A stretch of 64,000 nt of DNA from Septoria linicola (GCA_024114885.1 CP099420.1:744001-808000); one strand, 5' to 3'; shown: positions 10,274-21,202, counted from the stretch's first letter. Made by a program: numbers and translations. The notes: generated from the letters alone by a model not told the origin.

Positions 10274-12505
10274 ATGTCGTTCGGCAATCCACCACCATAC
10301 ACGCCCGTCGCGTCGGCGGCCACCGCTATGGCAGGACTCTCGGTCAACGAGCAGAACGCAGAGCTTCACAAGCTCATCATCAGCGTCGATTTTGGCACAA
10401 CTTCCACTGGTGTCGGCTGGGTTTCCACCGCCGGAGACCATGTCAAGACTCTTGCAGACATCAATTGCGTCGACACCTGGTATTGCAGCTCGTTTCTCTG
10501 CGGTGCTGATCAAGCTAACTTACGCTCGCAGGCCGGGCGGCGACGCTGAGATGATTGCCTCGCGCATCGCGTACGGCGACGGCCTCGAGGGCAACAAATT
10601 CAAAGGCAACCTCATCGGCAACGATGTCGATTCGAGCATGCGGTCATTCGCCTGGATGAAGCTTCTGCTTGACCCAGCGTCCGCCACCAAGTACGATGAC
10701 CCAGATCTCGCTCAGAGCGAAGGCAGCGGAGTTCTTACGAAGCCTATTTACAAGACGCCCGTCCAGATCTGCGCCGACTTTCTGACAGAGATTGCGGGTC
10801 TGGCGCACGAACATCTTGTGGGACGCCTCGGGCCAGAGCTCCTCGCAGCCACACCGATGGAATTTTGGTTTACGGTGCCAGCCGTATGGAGCGAGAAAGC
10901 AAAGGCAGATACTTTACTTGCTGCTCGTAAGGCTGCTAAGCAGTCTCAGCTTCCATGCCTCGCTGGCAGCCAGGTCTTCCTGATCCGCGAGCCCGAAGCA
11001 GCAGCAGTGGCAACGCTCACAGATATCACTCGCGGCAACTCTCAGCAGCAGATCAAGATTGGGGAGAGCATCATGGTTGTAGACTGTGGTGGCGGCACCG
11101 TCGACATCACAACCTACGTGATCGATGCCATTTCACCCAAGCTCGCCTTCAAAGAGCTCCTCGTCGGCGCAGGTACATCAACTGGCTGTTCTTGAACTGC
11201 GCATCCGACACTGACTATGCGAAATAGGTGGCAAGTGTGGCTCTACTTACATCGATCGACAGTTCATCAAGTGGATGGAGAGAACCTTCGGCGACGCGTA
11301 TACCGGCCTGCCATGGCACATGCGCGGTCCTTCTAGTCGACTTATGCAGGAGTTCGAGACTGTGAAGCGCAACTTCGGCAAGGCCAACACAAAGCGCAAG
11401 CCATATCAGCGTATATCGTGCTTCATGGCCGAGGCCACTGAGTCCATGTATTATCAAGACGATGGCTTTGTCAAGATCTATCAAAGCGATCTTGAGGCAA
11501 TGTTCGAGCCGGTCGTCAGCAAGATCGTCGACTTGCTGCAGAGTCAGCTTGACGCCGAGCAGCGTCAAGCAGGTCATGTCACTATCAAGGTCATTCGTAC
11601 TCTAAACCAGTGTGCTTCCGTTGCTGATTTATTACCCCTAGACTATGCTGTTGGTCGGCGGCTTTGGGGACTCGGAGTATCTCAAGACCATCCTTCGTCA
11701 GTGGGGCATCGAGCGCAACATCCGCCTCTTCACTCCACCCAAGCCGTAAGTCGATGTTGACATCTTTCTCGTTTCATACTGACACGCCATCAAGACAGAC
11801 AGCCATCGTCAAGGGTGCTGCACTCAGCGGCGTTCTGAACCTGCAGCCAACTTCCCGCCGCTCCCGCATGCACTACGGCTGGACATACTCCGTGCCATTC
11901 GACAAGATGGTTCACCACAATGACGACCGCTTCATCTCTCGCTGGGATGGCTCACTGTTGGCTCGTGGTAATATGAGCTGGGAGCTCGAGAAGGTCAGTT
12001 ATGCTTCGTTACGTTACCGACTTCCACCGACAATCTCTAGGGCGACCTGGTTGACGAGGACACGGTCATCAAGTTCGGCTTCGTCCAGATGCTCTACGAT
12101 GAAGATGCGAGCGACGCTTACGCCGCTACCGACCTCTACTGCTGCATGAACGATGATGCACCGATGTTCATGCGCTCTGGTGGTACGTAACACCCAGCTT
12201 TCAAGGTCTGAGCAGTGCTAACATTACCAGGCGTCTTCAAGCTGGCCACGATCCAGCTCGACTTCAGCGGGATCGATCGCAACGCGTTCAAGCGCAAGAC
12301 CTTCTCCGGTCGTCGCATGCGTCAAATCAGCTGCAAGGTCAACGTTCGCTTCGGTCACCGCCGCGGTGTCCTCGTCTTCACTGCCTCCGTTGGCAGCAAG
12401 GAGATTGGTACCACTGAAGTGACTTTCGATGGTCAGAGCACTGCCGACGTTGCTGATGGCATGGTTGGCGAGGCTGGTGGTGCTCCCGGCTGTGCTGCGC
12501 AGTAA
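10274..12505 (+). CDS. Hsp70-like actin-fold ATPase, seven exons
   Basis: Exons 10274-10479, 10532-11172, 11228-11589, 11642-11745, 11795-11993, 12041-12182 and 12231-12505 give 642 codons. Introns are 47-55 nt; the third has an unusual GTCATT donor, chosen because it alone keeps TMLLVGGFGDSEYL in frame. The protein has the actin/Hsp70 ATP-binding signatures: phosphate-1 loop VDFGTTSTGVGW (about residues 38-49), phosphate-2 loop VVDCGGGTVDITTY (about 249-262) and adenosine motif LLVGGFGDS (about 406-414). It resembles the HSPA12-like and fungal Hsp70-related group rather than cytosolic Hsp70. A canonical peptide-binding domain and EEVD tail are missing, and the C-terminus is a beta-rich domain rich in Gly/Ala at the end. 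It is probably a cytosolic ATPase; client and role are unknown. Confidence 0.88.
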
Positions 12506-13117
12506 CAGAAGGGACTCGGTTCTGCAAAAATGGCGTTGGTACACGCTGCGAGCATTGCGCCTTTGCCGCTGATGGACCACACTGCGATCGGCAGACGTGT
12601 GGCATGAAGGACGGCACTCACGACACACGGTTTGGATGCGGAAAGACTTGATGTGCAAGTACGGTAGGGATAGCCACCTGATAGACATCACAGCTTGATT
12701 ACAGCTTCGCCTCACTTCGACTTGCTTCCTCTTCGTTCCCAAAATCGCTGAAGTTGTCCAGATCCCCTGGTCTTCCGCGCGACGCGTGTCTATTCTGAAC
12801 AAAGCTGACAGCGACTGCTTTTACCAGATCTCACGAATACCATCACGCTACCGCGCAGCTCATGTTGCACTCTCATGGTGGCCGCGCCCTTCGTCTGAGC
12901 CCCAACTTCTCCTTCACATCTCCTCCTCCATGCCATGCTCATCACCTAAGCTCGGTATCGTACATGATGGTAACGCCGAATACGGTTGCGCCCGTTACTC
13001 CAACTTGAATACGCCGGCTGTCATACCCAATTCTTGATACGCTTCGTCCGCCAGTTCTTTCATCACGCCTGGCGCACTACCTGCTCGTGATCGAGTCGGA
13101 TTCCCACCAGCTTCATA
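12506..13117. other. Intergenic region, no supported gene
   Basis: About 600 bases after the Hsp70-like gene. Open frames are short, without conserved motif or convincing start. The first part is presumably 3' untranslated region. Confidence 0.4.
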
Positions 13118-14284
13118 CTACGAAGCTAAGTCTCTCCTACACGCCGATTCACGAGACATGAGCTCTTGCTGGGAACCGGCTTCTGCATCCTGGGCCTTTT
13201 GTAGAGTCAACATGGCCATCTCAGTCTGAAATCGTTTGGCTTTCAGTTTCTCTTTCGTCTCATACAGCGCCACTGGACTCTTGCACAAGCGTTTGAACTT
13301 CTGTTCCCTCTCTTCGAAGGATTCTGAATGCTGACGATTCTGGCCCTGGCGGCCTTCGAGATGATGAGACGCTGAGCTCTCCGGTGGCAACATGTCGAGC
13401 GATGACAGAGTGGCCTTCTCATCGTCCTCATGCAGTGGCTTCTTGGCCAAGAAGTCCATCGACACAGCTGCGTCATGCTGTACTGGATCAAAGACGAATC
13501 TGCGTCTCGAGGATTTCCAGATGATGAGCTGCTGTTGACTTGGCATGCAACGCGTCAAGCAATGGAAGAGTGGCATCTTCAGCATCTTCGTTGAGTGCCA
13601 ATTCGGCCAAGGAACCCGTTAACAAAGCTACATCGTGCTGTACTGTATCAAGAGGCAACTTTACTTCTTGAGAGCTTCGAGATGATGCATCGCTGTCCTC
13701 TCCGGTGGCAACATGTCGAGCGGTGGCAGAGTGGCATTCTCATCGTTCTCATTCGGTGGCCTTTTCTTTAGGAAGCCCATTGACAAAGCTATATCGTGCT
13801 GTACTGTGCCCATACGTGGCTGTGTTGCTTCCCTGATTATCTCGACCCTTCTTAGCTCTTCCAGAGCAGGCTTTGCGGTCCGGCTCTCTGGATCGTGCTC
13901 GACCTCGATGTCAATTCAGTTGTTGCGCTTCTCCAAGATCGAGTCGCGCAGCAGATCTCCTTCCTCACGTCTGCTCTCTGGACACAGACTGTCAAGCTCG
14001 CACAGAGACTCATGCAACGTGGTCGCAACACCGCTGTATTTTCCAGCAGAAATCTGTTCCGTGATTTGGCTTTGAAATGCGGTATTCCGCTCTGCATACA
14101 AGTGAATGCAGTTGATGGTGCTCATGAGATTCAAACTAGCTGCTAGGCAAACAGCGTTGACAGCTTTTGCGGTGCCAATTTCATCCGACGGAAGCAGTGG
14201 GTTGATCTGGAACAGTGGCCATTCTCTCTTCAGTGCCCCGCTAATCTGTGTCCAGTTATTTTTTTGTCCAGGAGCTCCCAGCAC
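13118..14284 (-). pseudogene. Decayed minus-strand gene relic with a threefold protein repeat
   Basis: No intact gene is visible, but three minus-strand segments encode versions of the same about 45-residue unit. Each begins VQHD. Examples are VQHDAAVSMDFLAKKPLHED (about 13495-13360), VQHDVALLTGSLAELALNED (about 13660-13560) and VQHDIALSMGFLKKRPPNEN (about 13815-13680). The first and third continue ATL..LDMLPPE..A.HHLE. The units lie in different frames or are separated by stops. Upstream, a frame ending DSILEKRNN meets an in-frame TGA and continues IDIEVEHDPESRTAKPA into the third unit. The longest upstream frame has no ATG start. Unrecognised short introns could rescue part of it, but a tandemly duplicated gene that has degenerated is the simpler reading. 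Function unknown. Confidence 0.4.
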
Positions 14285-14890
14285 TCAGTGCATTGACTTC
14301 GCGCAATCTCCGCGGAACGATTGCATTGGTTAATATGCAGCTGCGCTCTGCATGGCCTAGCTACAACTTCGGCAAACGGAGACACACGAGCAGTAGTGGA
14401 AGCAATGAGCTGTCGATTAAGCGCTGTGAAGGACTGTCACTTCATCTTGTTCTTACTTCTGCCAGATTGGCTGCTTAGCAAGCAGCGTGAACAGTCCTTA
14501 CGGCACCTGCAGATCTGCCAAACTGGTCACTTCGATCTCTGGGAAATGGAAGTGCATCTGAGCTGTCGATGGCAAAGACAGGCGCAACTGGCAAATCTAT
14601 CGCTTCAGAGTCTGCCTCAACCTATACCCTTAGTTCTGTGGAACGTGTGATCGCATTGGTGAGTTCCTCGGATCGAGAGCAGCATTCAGGACATTCCTTC
14701 GTCGCCCACGTCTAGAAAGCGAAAGTACTGGGCAGAATTACCAGGTCACGTACAAGTGTCACTAGCAATTGTACACTGCCAGTAGTGCTCTTATCTAGAC
14801 TGTCTCGAAGGGGAGAGAAAGTTCTTCAACGAGTGGCTGCGCTCAAGCCGGCTTGGCTGGTGATCCATAGATCGGAGATAGGTGCGACAA
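14285..14890. other. Intergenic region with a further degenerate repeat
   Basis: A stretch near 14465-14505 resembles 14139-14180 at the DNA level. On the minus strand it reads GAVRTVHAAC, stop, AANL, against GTAKAVNAVCLAASL in the relic next to it. This extends the decayed, duplicated sequence to about 14.5 kb. Nothing else was recognised. Confidence 0.35.
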
Positions 14891-15482
14891 TATGAAGGTC
14901 CCTGTCGCGTACACGCAAAGATCTGACCCTGTTGACTCGGAACTACGTAGCGCCGCGCACGTAATAGCCTCTGCGTCTTAGCAAGTAATAATACCTTTAT
15001 AGTAGGCTGCAGGGGTAATAGGGACTGGATTAGCATCTCGTCGGCGGATGAGGTCGGTCTCTACGCACGAGTGGCTACGGCTTCCTACGAACTTGTAAGC
15101 GGGCTATAATTTCTGTTATAAAGCTAAGCACGCGTACTACGGCCCTACTTTACCTTCTTCCCCTTTAACTACTTTAACTTACGATAACGATCGCAGGTCT
15201 TAAGATTGCGCTTGCCTTAGACGAATACGTAAAGTAGTTTAACGGTATAGTAATTACTACAAAGCTTAGTGCTATCGGACACGGAGTCTATAGCAATACG
15301 TCGATGTTATAAAGGGCGGCAGTATAAGTAAAGAGTCTGCATATGCTAAGGGTATCAGGTCACGTGCCCGTTCTTTTTTTTGGCGCACTCTCAGCCAATC
15401 ATTTTTGGACCCTGTTTTTTTTTGAAGAGTAAGACAGACCTCGTAAACTCGGTCAAAGATAGACCTCGTAAACTCGGTCAAT
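14891..15482 (-). mobile_element. RIP-type mobile-element relic, copy A (inverted relative to copy B)
   Basis: The two ends of this about 590-bp segment match, in reverse complement, the two ends of the segment at 25962-27119. One end reads TATGAAGGTCCCTGTCGCGT near 14891. The other is GACCTCGTAAACTCGGTCA, present twice in tandem (about 15438-15480). The interior is TA-rich with few CpA dinucleotides to the eye, as after repeat-induced point mutation, and has no long frame. It contains one unit of the GGGTCCAAAAATGATTGG minisatellite that copy B carries five times. The element class is not determined; no transposase or reverse-transcriptase remnant was recognised. Confidence 0.7.
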
Positions 15483-15691
15483 GAATCTGGACTCGTTCCA
15501 TCAAGGTGCTCTGCCACGGCAAGTGCCAAGGCGCCTTCCAAGTTCGACCGCCCACACAAGTCCTTTCACTGATAGTACGCATATGACACGTTCTGACTCC
15601 CACCAGAATCTTACAGCGACAACAAGCGAATACAGTCTCTCCATTCCATTCCAACTCAACATCAACGGCAACCCTGCGCCGACCCTTCAAA

Positions 15692-15949
15692 ATGCAGCCA
15701 TCCGCCTCTTTGATCACTATCCTCCTGACCTGCGCAATCTCTCCACTCGCATCAGCCCAAGGAGCATGCCGTGTTATACCAACCACCGTTCCATGCACCC
15801 CGCAATTGGCAGGCAATTGCGATGTACAGGCCATCGCATGTGGTAAAGGACAGACGCCAGAGCGTACTCGACCGCTCACCTTTGACTGTGACACAAAGAA
15901 TACTTGCGATTTCGAGGTCGGTCTTCACCTTTCTGCACTGCGCGCATAG
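15692..15949 (+). CDS. Small cysteine-rich secreted protein (effector-like)
   Basis: A frame of 85 codons with an ATG in good context (A at -3). The N-terminus MQPSASLITILLTCAISPLA is a signal peptide with an ASA-type cleavage site near residue 23. The predicted mature part is about 60 residues with six cysteines (ACR, VPC, GNC, IAC, FDC, NTC), enough for three disulfides. A possible 59-nt intron (GT at 15917 to AG at 15975) would replace the last ten residues by RMGA; its branch-site spacing is poor, so the unspliced form is listed. The gene starts 210 bp from the RIP-type relic. No homologue is recalled. An apoplastic effector or an antimicrobial peptide are inferences from form only. Confidence 0.55.
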   Translation: MQPSASLITILLTCAISPLASAQGACRVIPTTVPCTPQLAGNCDVQAIACGKGQTPERTRPLTFDCDTKNTCDFEVGLHLSALRA

Positions 15950-16544
15950 TGTGTTTTCGAGAGATCTGCTAACAGAGGATGGGAGCTTAGGTCACTTGCT
16001 GTACCAAGCGTTAGGAGCACAATCCGAGGATGGCGAGGAAAGAACGCGGCCATCAACATCATCAGTGGTGCCATGAGGCTCAGATCCTTGTGCTGGTCGT
16101 CGCTCTGTAGTCTACTACGCGGCAGTGGAGTCTTCGACGCGTGTCTCGAATAGCCACTTCGATCCCTGCACAAAATCAGTTCGAGCTACCATGAGCGTTC
16201 GTAGCAGAGGCGTGTCTCAAGCATCAATATCGAAGGCGCAGAAGGCAGAGCAAGAAACAGCTGGGAGGATTGGTATCATTACACACATTACATATTTCTT
16301 TCTTATCCAGTGGTATCATATATCAACTTCCTGCCACCAAAAAGTAGCCGTGCAGTCGTTAAGGCATCATCAATACATGTCGAACGTTACGAGATCCTTC
16401 CTCTCTCTCTAACATCTCCCGCTGTCGGTTCTGTCGTTCTAGTGCACATTGGGTATAGCTTTGCTTCGCGTCGCGGTAGTCATTGTAATAGTATGATGGT
16501 GACGAAGTTTACTCGTACCTGCGAGCCCATTAGCATCGCGCAAC
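15950..16544. other. Intergenic region, no supported gene
   Basis: About 600 bases between the small secreted protein and the 3' end of the SUR7-family gene. Only short overlapping frames without motif are present. Confidence 0.4.
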
Positions 16545-17448
16545 TTATGCTGGGGAGCGAGCGTATGTGGTTGGCTGTGGGATGTCGTACTCATCCTTGA
16601 CGACGCGGCGGTCGCTGGAGCTGTCGATGAAGCTTCCTCGGCTACGTGTGCTCCTCTTGCGGCCAAAGTACGAGGACTTTTGCTTGTTGTTGTTCTTGCC
16701 CGCGCTGCCGCCAATGCACACCAGAACGGCGGCGATGAAGAAGGCGGCAGTGGCTCCCCATGAGAATCCGTATGCGTAGCGACCGAGGCTGGCGTCTTGG
16801 CCGTTGGAGTTGAGGACGTTGCGAGCACGGACGGTCCAGGCACTGTAAACACGATTAGCACATGAGATGGTAGAAATAGATAGATGACACTCACGTCATG
16901 AGAGCAGAGGCCACAGCTTGTGCCATGAACGCGAAGAGACCGAAGAAACCGGTCAGGTAGGCTCCCAGACGCGCGCAGATGGCGAGCAGGCTGATGAAGA
17001 AGGTGACCACAGCGAAGAACAGCGCGATCAGGTAGAAGGCCCACGCGACACGGCTGAGGTAGTAATAGTAGTTGGTGCCGATGAACTGCTGAGGCACGCC
17101 AGTCTCGGTGCCAAAGTTCCTCACTGGATCGAATGGAGTCGCGGCGCGTGTAGAACCGCAGTTCGCGTTGCGGCTGCCATCAACACCGCAGATATCGAGG
17201 TAGGTCCATCGTGCTGGGTTGCGGTATTCATCGTTGCCGTTCGTGATGCCATTGGTGGATGTCTGGAGGAAGTACACCAAGTTCAATGGCGACGAGTTGA
17301 GACCGGAGAGAATGATGAAGAATTGCAACACAATTCCACCACCAGTAAGAACGAGCGCCGCTATGGCGAGAGCAGGTCCTGGAATAATGTCAGTTGTTTG
17401 TGGTTCTGCAGCATCAAATTCGCGCTGCAACTCACGTGCACCAGCCAT
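16545..17448 (-). CDS. SUR7/PalI family four-span membrane protein
   Basis: Plasma-membrane protein family linked in yeast to eisosomes and cell-wall organisation, and in moulds to pH sensing. Exons are 17448-17436 (13 nt, MAGA), 17378-16895 and 16842-16545, with introns of 57 and 52 nt, giving 264 residues. Four hydrophobic segments are visible at about 9-30, 115-138, 145-165 and 180-203. A large first extracellular loop carries the family-type Cys-containing stretch (WTYLDICGVDGSRNANCG). The cytoplasmic tail is basic and polar (SSYFGRKRSTRSRGS) and ends in YDIPQPTTYARSPA. The very short first exon is fixed by a good ATG and a GTGAGT donor. It diverges from the Rogdi/Rav2 gene. Confidence 0.85.
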
Positions 17449-18145
17449 TGTGTAGCTGCAGCAGTGTTGACAGGGGAGATGCCGGAGGTGTTTGTCGGTC
17501 GCTCCTGAAACGTAGGGTGCGGGTTGGATGTCGCAGTGAGGATGGAAAGGTCGGACAGTCGCAGGATTAAAGATGTCCAAGATGTGCGCAGATGACAAGC
17601 TTGTATGACCTAGGATGTCTCGTGGAGGGTGACGTGGTTGACTGACAGAACGAAGGAGGCTTTGCTATTCGACAAGAATCCAGCAACCTGGGCAACGAGC
17701 TTCTGCGCTTCTTGGAATACACTTTCGACTAGCGAAAACCGACGTCACAACGGTCTATTGCGATCTGCCCAGAAAACTCTTCCAACGCTTCCAAATGAAG
17801 ATGGAAGTTGTGCAGTCGCGAAAGCGATGTGTGACAATGTGCACACAAAGCGCAGTTTGTGCGGTGCTCAGCTCAAAGCAGAGCACATTCCTCACACCTA
17901 GACAATGCCATCCATGATCCTGAAGGAAGCTCTCGTGTTGTTGCAATGACGTCGGGGCCTCGATTCGAGAGCTTGCACAGCTGCGCGCCAAATTATCTCG
18001 GCAGCCATCCGGATCGCCCACTGGCTCAAGCTCTCCTCGGGATATTGCTGGCAAGGCCAATCGAGAGACAGTCTTGTGAAACTTGAACACGGCAATTCCA
18101 GAACTTGCTTCTGATCCATCAAAATATGGTATAGCTGTGAGCACC
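17449..18145. promoter_or_regulatory. Divergent promoter region, SUR7-like / Rogdi
   Basis: About 700 bases between two divergent starts. It should contain both promoters. No distinct motif or extra gene was recognised. Confidence 0.4.
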
Positions 18146-19093
18146 ATGACAACACTGCTCTGGCCGCCGACTGCGCCGGAAGACTTGCTTCAGGAAGAAG
18201 AAGACACACTTGCGCGGGAGCTGGAATGGCTTTTGGGCTCGCTGCAGGATACGCTCAAGTCTCTGAAAGAAGGTCTGGAAGACTGTGCCGAATTACTTGC
18301 GCCCAAAGAGCCCGGCTCAACTCTTGTATTGTCCTCGCTGAGATCAGAGAATCTGAAAGGCTTCATCACGCGTGTAGGCACGCGCATAGTGAAAGGAGAT
18401 GTTCAACTACGACTCCCATCTCTACCACCTCCAAAGGGACAAACTAGCTACAAGTTGACTATTTCCTCCTTGCCAACTGCACCTACACTTGTCCTCGACC
18501 AGCTGACCACAGCACGAACTTTGATCAATGCCTGTCTCGATGTCGTAGATGCGACGCGATGGACAGGTGACAGCTCAAATGCGGACTTCATCTCTGGCCA
18601 GCTACGCTTGCTTCACGGCAACATCGAAGAGGCCAAGAACTCCCTCAAGGGCTGGACAGAAAACCAGAAGCCGTGGCACGAAACACCAGTTGACGAGAAT
18701 GCTTTCACGCCACCACTACCAGCGCATGTATCGTTTCATCTGTCGATTTCAGAGGCTGCGGTTCTGCTCAACGTCCGAACGCTTGAATCCGCCGACCCAC
18801 ACACTGGCACAAACACACCTCTAGGTGCTGCAGGCTCATCTTTCAGCGGTTTTGGACTACGCGAAAGGCTGGCGACAGCCCTGGGTGGCCCTAGGCAGGC
18901 TGTGCACGATGAAGCGCAAGAGGTCTTCACATACAAGGGTCAGGAAGTACGTGTTCGAGATAAGGTCAGAGTTGAGTCGCAAGACCCAAGCCTGATGGCA
19001 GCCATGGCAAAGCTGGGAGCACTGGAGCGGAATGTTGCATTGTCCAGGCGTGCTTTGGATGTGGTCATGGGCCGTGACCACGAGGATGGCTGA
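18146..19093 (+). CDS. RAV2: Rogdi/Rav2-like RAVE complex subunit
   Basis: Rogdi-family protein; yeast Rav2 belongs to the RAVE complex that assembles the vacuolar H+-ATPase. It is a single exon of 315 codons from the ATG at 18146. The frame is open upstream but only with non-ATG codons. The fold-typical pattern is a helical N-terminal half starting LLQEEEDTLARELEWLL (about residues 13-29), then a beta-rich stretch (DVQLRLPSLPP; YKLTISSLP; VSFHLSISEAAVLLNV), and C-terminal helices ending LGALERNVALSRRALDVV. Length and order match fungal Rogdi/Rav2. It lies 396 bp upstream of the siroheme-pathway gene in the same orientation. Regulation cannot be read from the sequence. Confidence 0.8.
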   Translation: MTTLLWPPTAPEDLLQEEEDTLARELEWLLGSLQDTLKSLKEGLEDCAELLAPKEPGSTLVLSSLRSENLKGFITRVGTRIVKGDVQLRLPSLPPPKGQTSYKLTISSLPTAPTLVLDQLTTARTLINACLDVVDATRWTGDSSNADFISGQLRLLHGNIEEAKNSLKGWTENQKPWHETPVDENAFTPPLPAHVSFHLSISEAAVLLNVRTLESADPHTGTNTPLGAAGSSFSGFGLRERLATALGGPRQAVHDEAQEVFTYKGQEVRVRDKVRVESQDPSLMAAMAKLGALERNVALSRRALDVVMGRDHEDG

Positions 19094-19489
19094 GGATGGG
19101 CACGAAGAGAACGGACAACACCTGGCTTCTGTCCACCACGATACACGTGCCCTGGAGACGGTTGGTACTGAGAATCTGGATGCAACCATGATATCCATGA
19201 ATATCCACAGCTTGACACAATGGACCACTACCTTTGTGGTGGATCTTGGCTTGGTGCTGTTTCTCCGGAGCCGATCTCGCTCGCTTTCAAAGTTTCGATA
19301 AGGCGAGATTACAATGCATGGCCACTGGCTGGTCGACTTTTTATCTATGCTCACAAGACTAATTGCTTTGCCACGGACACACTATTCTCGACCTTATCGA
19401 TTGTCCCGCATTCCTGTTGGCAATATCTACGCGCCGCTGCCCATTGCGGTCAGAGACGCATTGCATTGTTCTTCAACCTTGGATCCACT
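19094..19489. promoter_or_regulatory. Intergenic region upstream of the siroheme-pathway gene
   Basis: About 400 bases, presumably with the promoter of the downstream gene. A CACGTG core lies at 19144-19149 (ACACGTGC). This is the core bound by Cbf1-type bHLH factors in yeast sulfur genes, but without the usual flanking bases. A frame open from 19220 could extend the downstream protein at its N-terminus. Confidence 0.35.
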
Positions 19490-21202
19490 ATGTCGCCCGC
19501 ATTACTCACAGCAGTAGACGCCACTGCACACGTTCACCTAATCATAGGCTCGAACCCACTCGCCGGTGCACGAATTAGTCGATCGCTCGAGGTCGGTGCT
19601 ACACCAGTTCTGATCGCGCCCGAAGCGGCGACTCTGCATTATGCACTCGCGAAGCGGATAGAGGAACATGCAGTGCGGTGGGAGAAGCGAGAGTTTGGTG
19701 AGGGCGATCTCACAACTCTGGGTCGAGATGAAGTCGATCACGTTGTGGACGCCGTGTTTGTGACATCGGGTGGCAAGAGTGCTGCGAGCACAAGGATATC
19801 TACACTGTGCCGAAGGCTTCGGATACCTGTAAATGTTGCAGATGCGCCAAACCTTTGCACATTTACATTACTGTCAACGCACAACTCTGGGCCACTCCAG
19901 ATCGGTGTGACTACATCAGGCAAAGGCTGCAAACTTGCCTCGAGGATACGGAGAGAGATTGCTGCAGCATTGCCCAATGAGCTTGGATCTGCTGTGGACA
20001 GATTAGGCACAGTTCGGAGAAAGATCTGGGAGCAAGACCACGCGAATGAAGCAGGCGGAGAGCTCGAGGTTGAAGATGAAGAGGCTGGACAAAATGCTAC
20101 ATTCAATAAGCTTGTGCTTCCTACAGATGCAGAGGCTGCCAAAGCTCGGCGCATGAGATGGCTGTCGCAGATCTGCGAGTACTGGCCACTCCGCCGTTTG
20201 GCCGCCATCACTGATGATGATGTCGAACAAATATTGCAGGCCTACAAGCAGGAAGCACAGAGCACGCCGGCGAACGACTCGAAGCCACCTATCAGCACGG
20301 CAGTACTTGATTCTCGCCGAACGCAGGGGCGCATCATACTCGCTGGGTCAGGACCTGGTCATCCGGATCTACTCACGACCGCCACGCTCAAATCTATCCG
20401 GAGTGCCGATCTCATTCTTGCGGACAAGCTCGTGCCTGCGCCGGTGCTTGAGCTCGTTCCACGCCGAACACCGATTCAGATCGCTCGCAAGTTTCCCGGC
20501 AATGCTGACGCAGCACAAGACGAGCTTCATCGCTTGGGTCTTGAAGCTCTACAGCAAGGCAAGACTGTGCTTCGCTTGAAGCAGGGTGATCCATATCTAT
20601 ATGGGCGAGGAGCAGAAGAGGTGGCTTTTTTCAGACAACATGGATATGAAGCGATCGTTCTGCCTGGCATAACTTCGTCCTTGAGCGCACCGCTGTTCGC
20701 ACAGATTCCGGTCACGCATCGCTCTGTCAGTGATCAGGTCTTAATATGTACTGGCACTGGACGAAAGGGAGCTACTCCAAATCCTCCCGAGTACTTGAGC
20801 AATCAAACTGTGGTGTTCCTGATGGCTTTGCATAGGCTGCAAGACTTGGTCACGAGCCTATTTGAGCGAAAGACTGGCGCATATCCAGTGACAACGCCTT
20901 GCGCGGTGATCGAGCGTGCTTCATGCCCGGATCAAAGAGTCATCAGAACAACACTTGAGCATGTCGTTGCTGCGATTGATGAAGAGGGCAGCAGACCGCC
21001 TGGACTTCTGGTCGTTGGAGCTTCTTGTGAGGTGCTGCAGAAGCTGCCTCAGAAATGGGTCGTTGAGGATGGCTTTCAAGGCTTGGACGCTCTCGACTCG
21101 CTTGGCGAGCATGGCAATGGGCTTGATGGGCTAAGGGAGGCATTACTCACGCCAGGACTGGACGAGCCTGTGAAGGCACTAGGCGCTCCAGTGACTGTAT
21201 GA
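19490..21202 (+). CDS. MET1: Siroheme synthesis enzyme: uroporphyrinogen-III C-methyltransferase with Met8-like N-terminal domain
   Basis: Makes precorrin-2 from uroporphyrinogen III using SAM, on the route to siroheme for sulfite and nitrite reductase. It is a single exon of 570 codons. Residues about 10-200 resemble the CysG/Met8 NAD-binding domain (LIIGSNPLAGARISRSLEVG; VNVADAPNLCTF; LQIGVTTSGKGCKLASRIR). Residues about 279-520 are the methyltransferase, with GSGPGHPDLLT, LRLKQGDPYLYGRGAEE, VLPGITSSLSAP and the PVTHR stretch. I chose MSPALLTAV because the domain follows directly; an in-frame ATG at 19220 would add 90 unlikely residues. Yeast splits this pathway over MET1 and MET8, and whether the N-terminal domain is active here is not visible. 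It is functionally linked to ATP sulfurylase and PAPS reductase 11-16 kb downstream. Confidence 0.9.
   Translation: MSPALLTAVDATAHVHLIIGSNPLAGARISRSLEVGATPVLIAPEAATLHYALAKRIEEHAVRWEKREFGEGDLTTLGRDEVDHVVDAVFVTSGGKSAASTRISTLCRRLRIPVNVADAPNLCTFTLLSTHNSGPLQIGVTTSGKGCKLASRIRREIAAALPNELGSAVDRLGTVRRKIWEQDHANEAGGELEVEDEEAGQNATFNKLVLPTDAEAAKARRMRWLSQICEYWPLRRLAAITDDDVEQILQAYKQEAQSTPANDSKPPISTAVLDSRRTQGRIILAGSGPGHPDLLTTATLKSIRSADLILADKLVPAPVLELVPRRTPIQIARKFPGNADAAQDELHRLGLEALQQGKTVLRLKQGDPYLYGRGAEEVAFFRQHGYEAIVLPGITSSLSAPLFAQIPVTHRSVSDQVLICTGTGRKGATPNPPEYLSNQTVVFLMALHRLQDLVTSLFERKTGAYPVTTPCAVIERASCPDQRVIRTTLEHVVAAIDEEGSRPPGLLVVGASCEVLQKLPQKWVVEDGFQGLDALDSLGEHGNGLDGLREALLTPGLDEPVKALGAPVTV

Noticed and set aside
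15481..15846. 121-codon frame overlapping the small secreted protein
   Set aside because: It starts at the boundary of relic copy A, has no signal or domain and overlaps the frame with a clear signal peptide in another phase.
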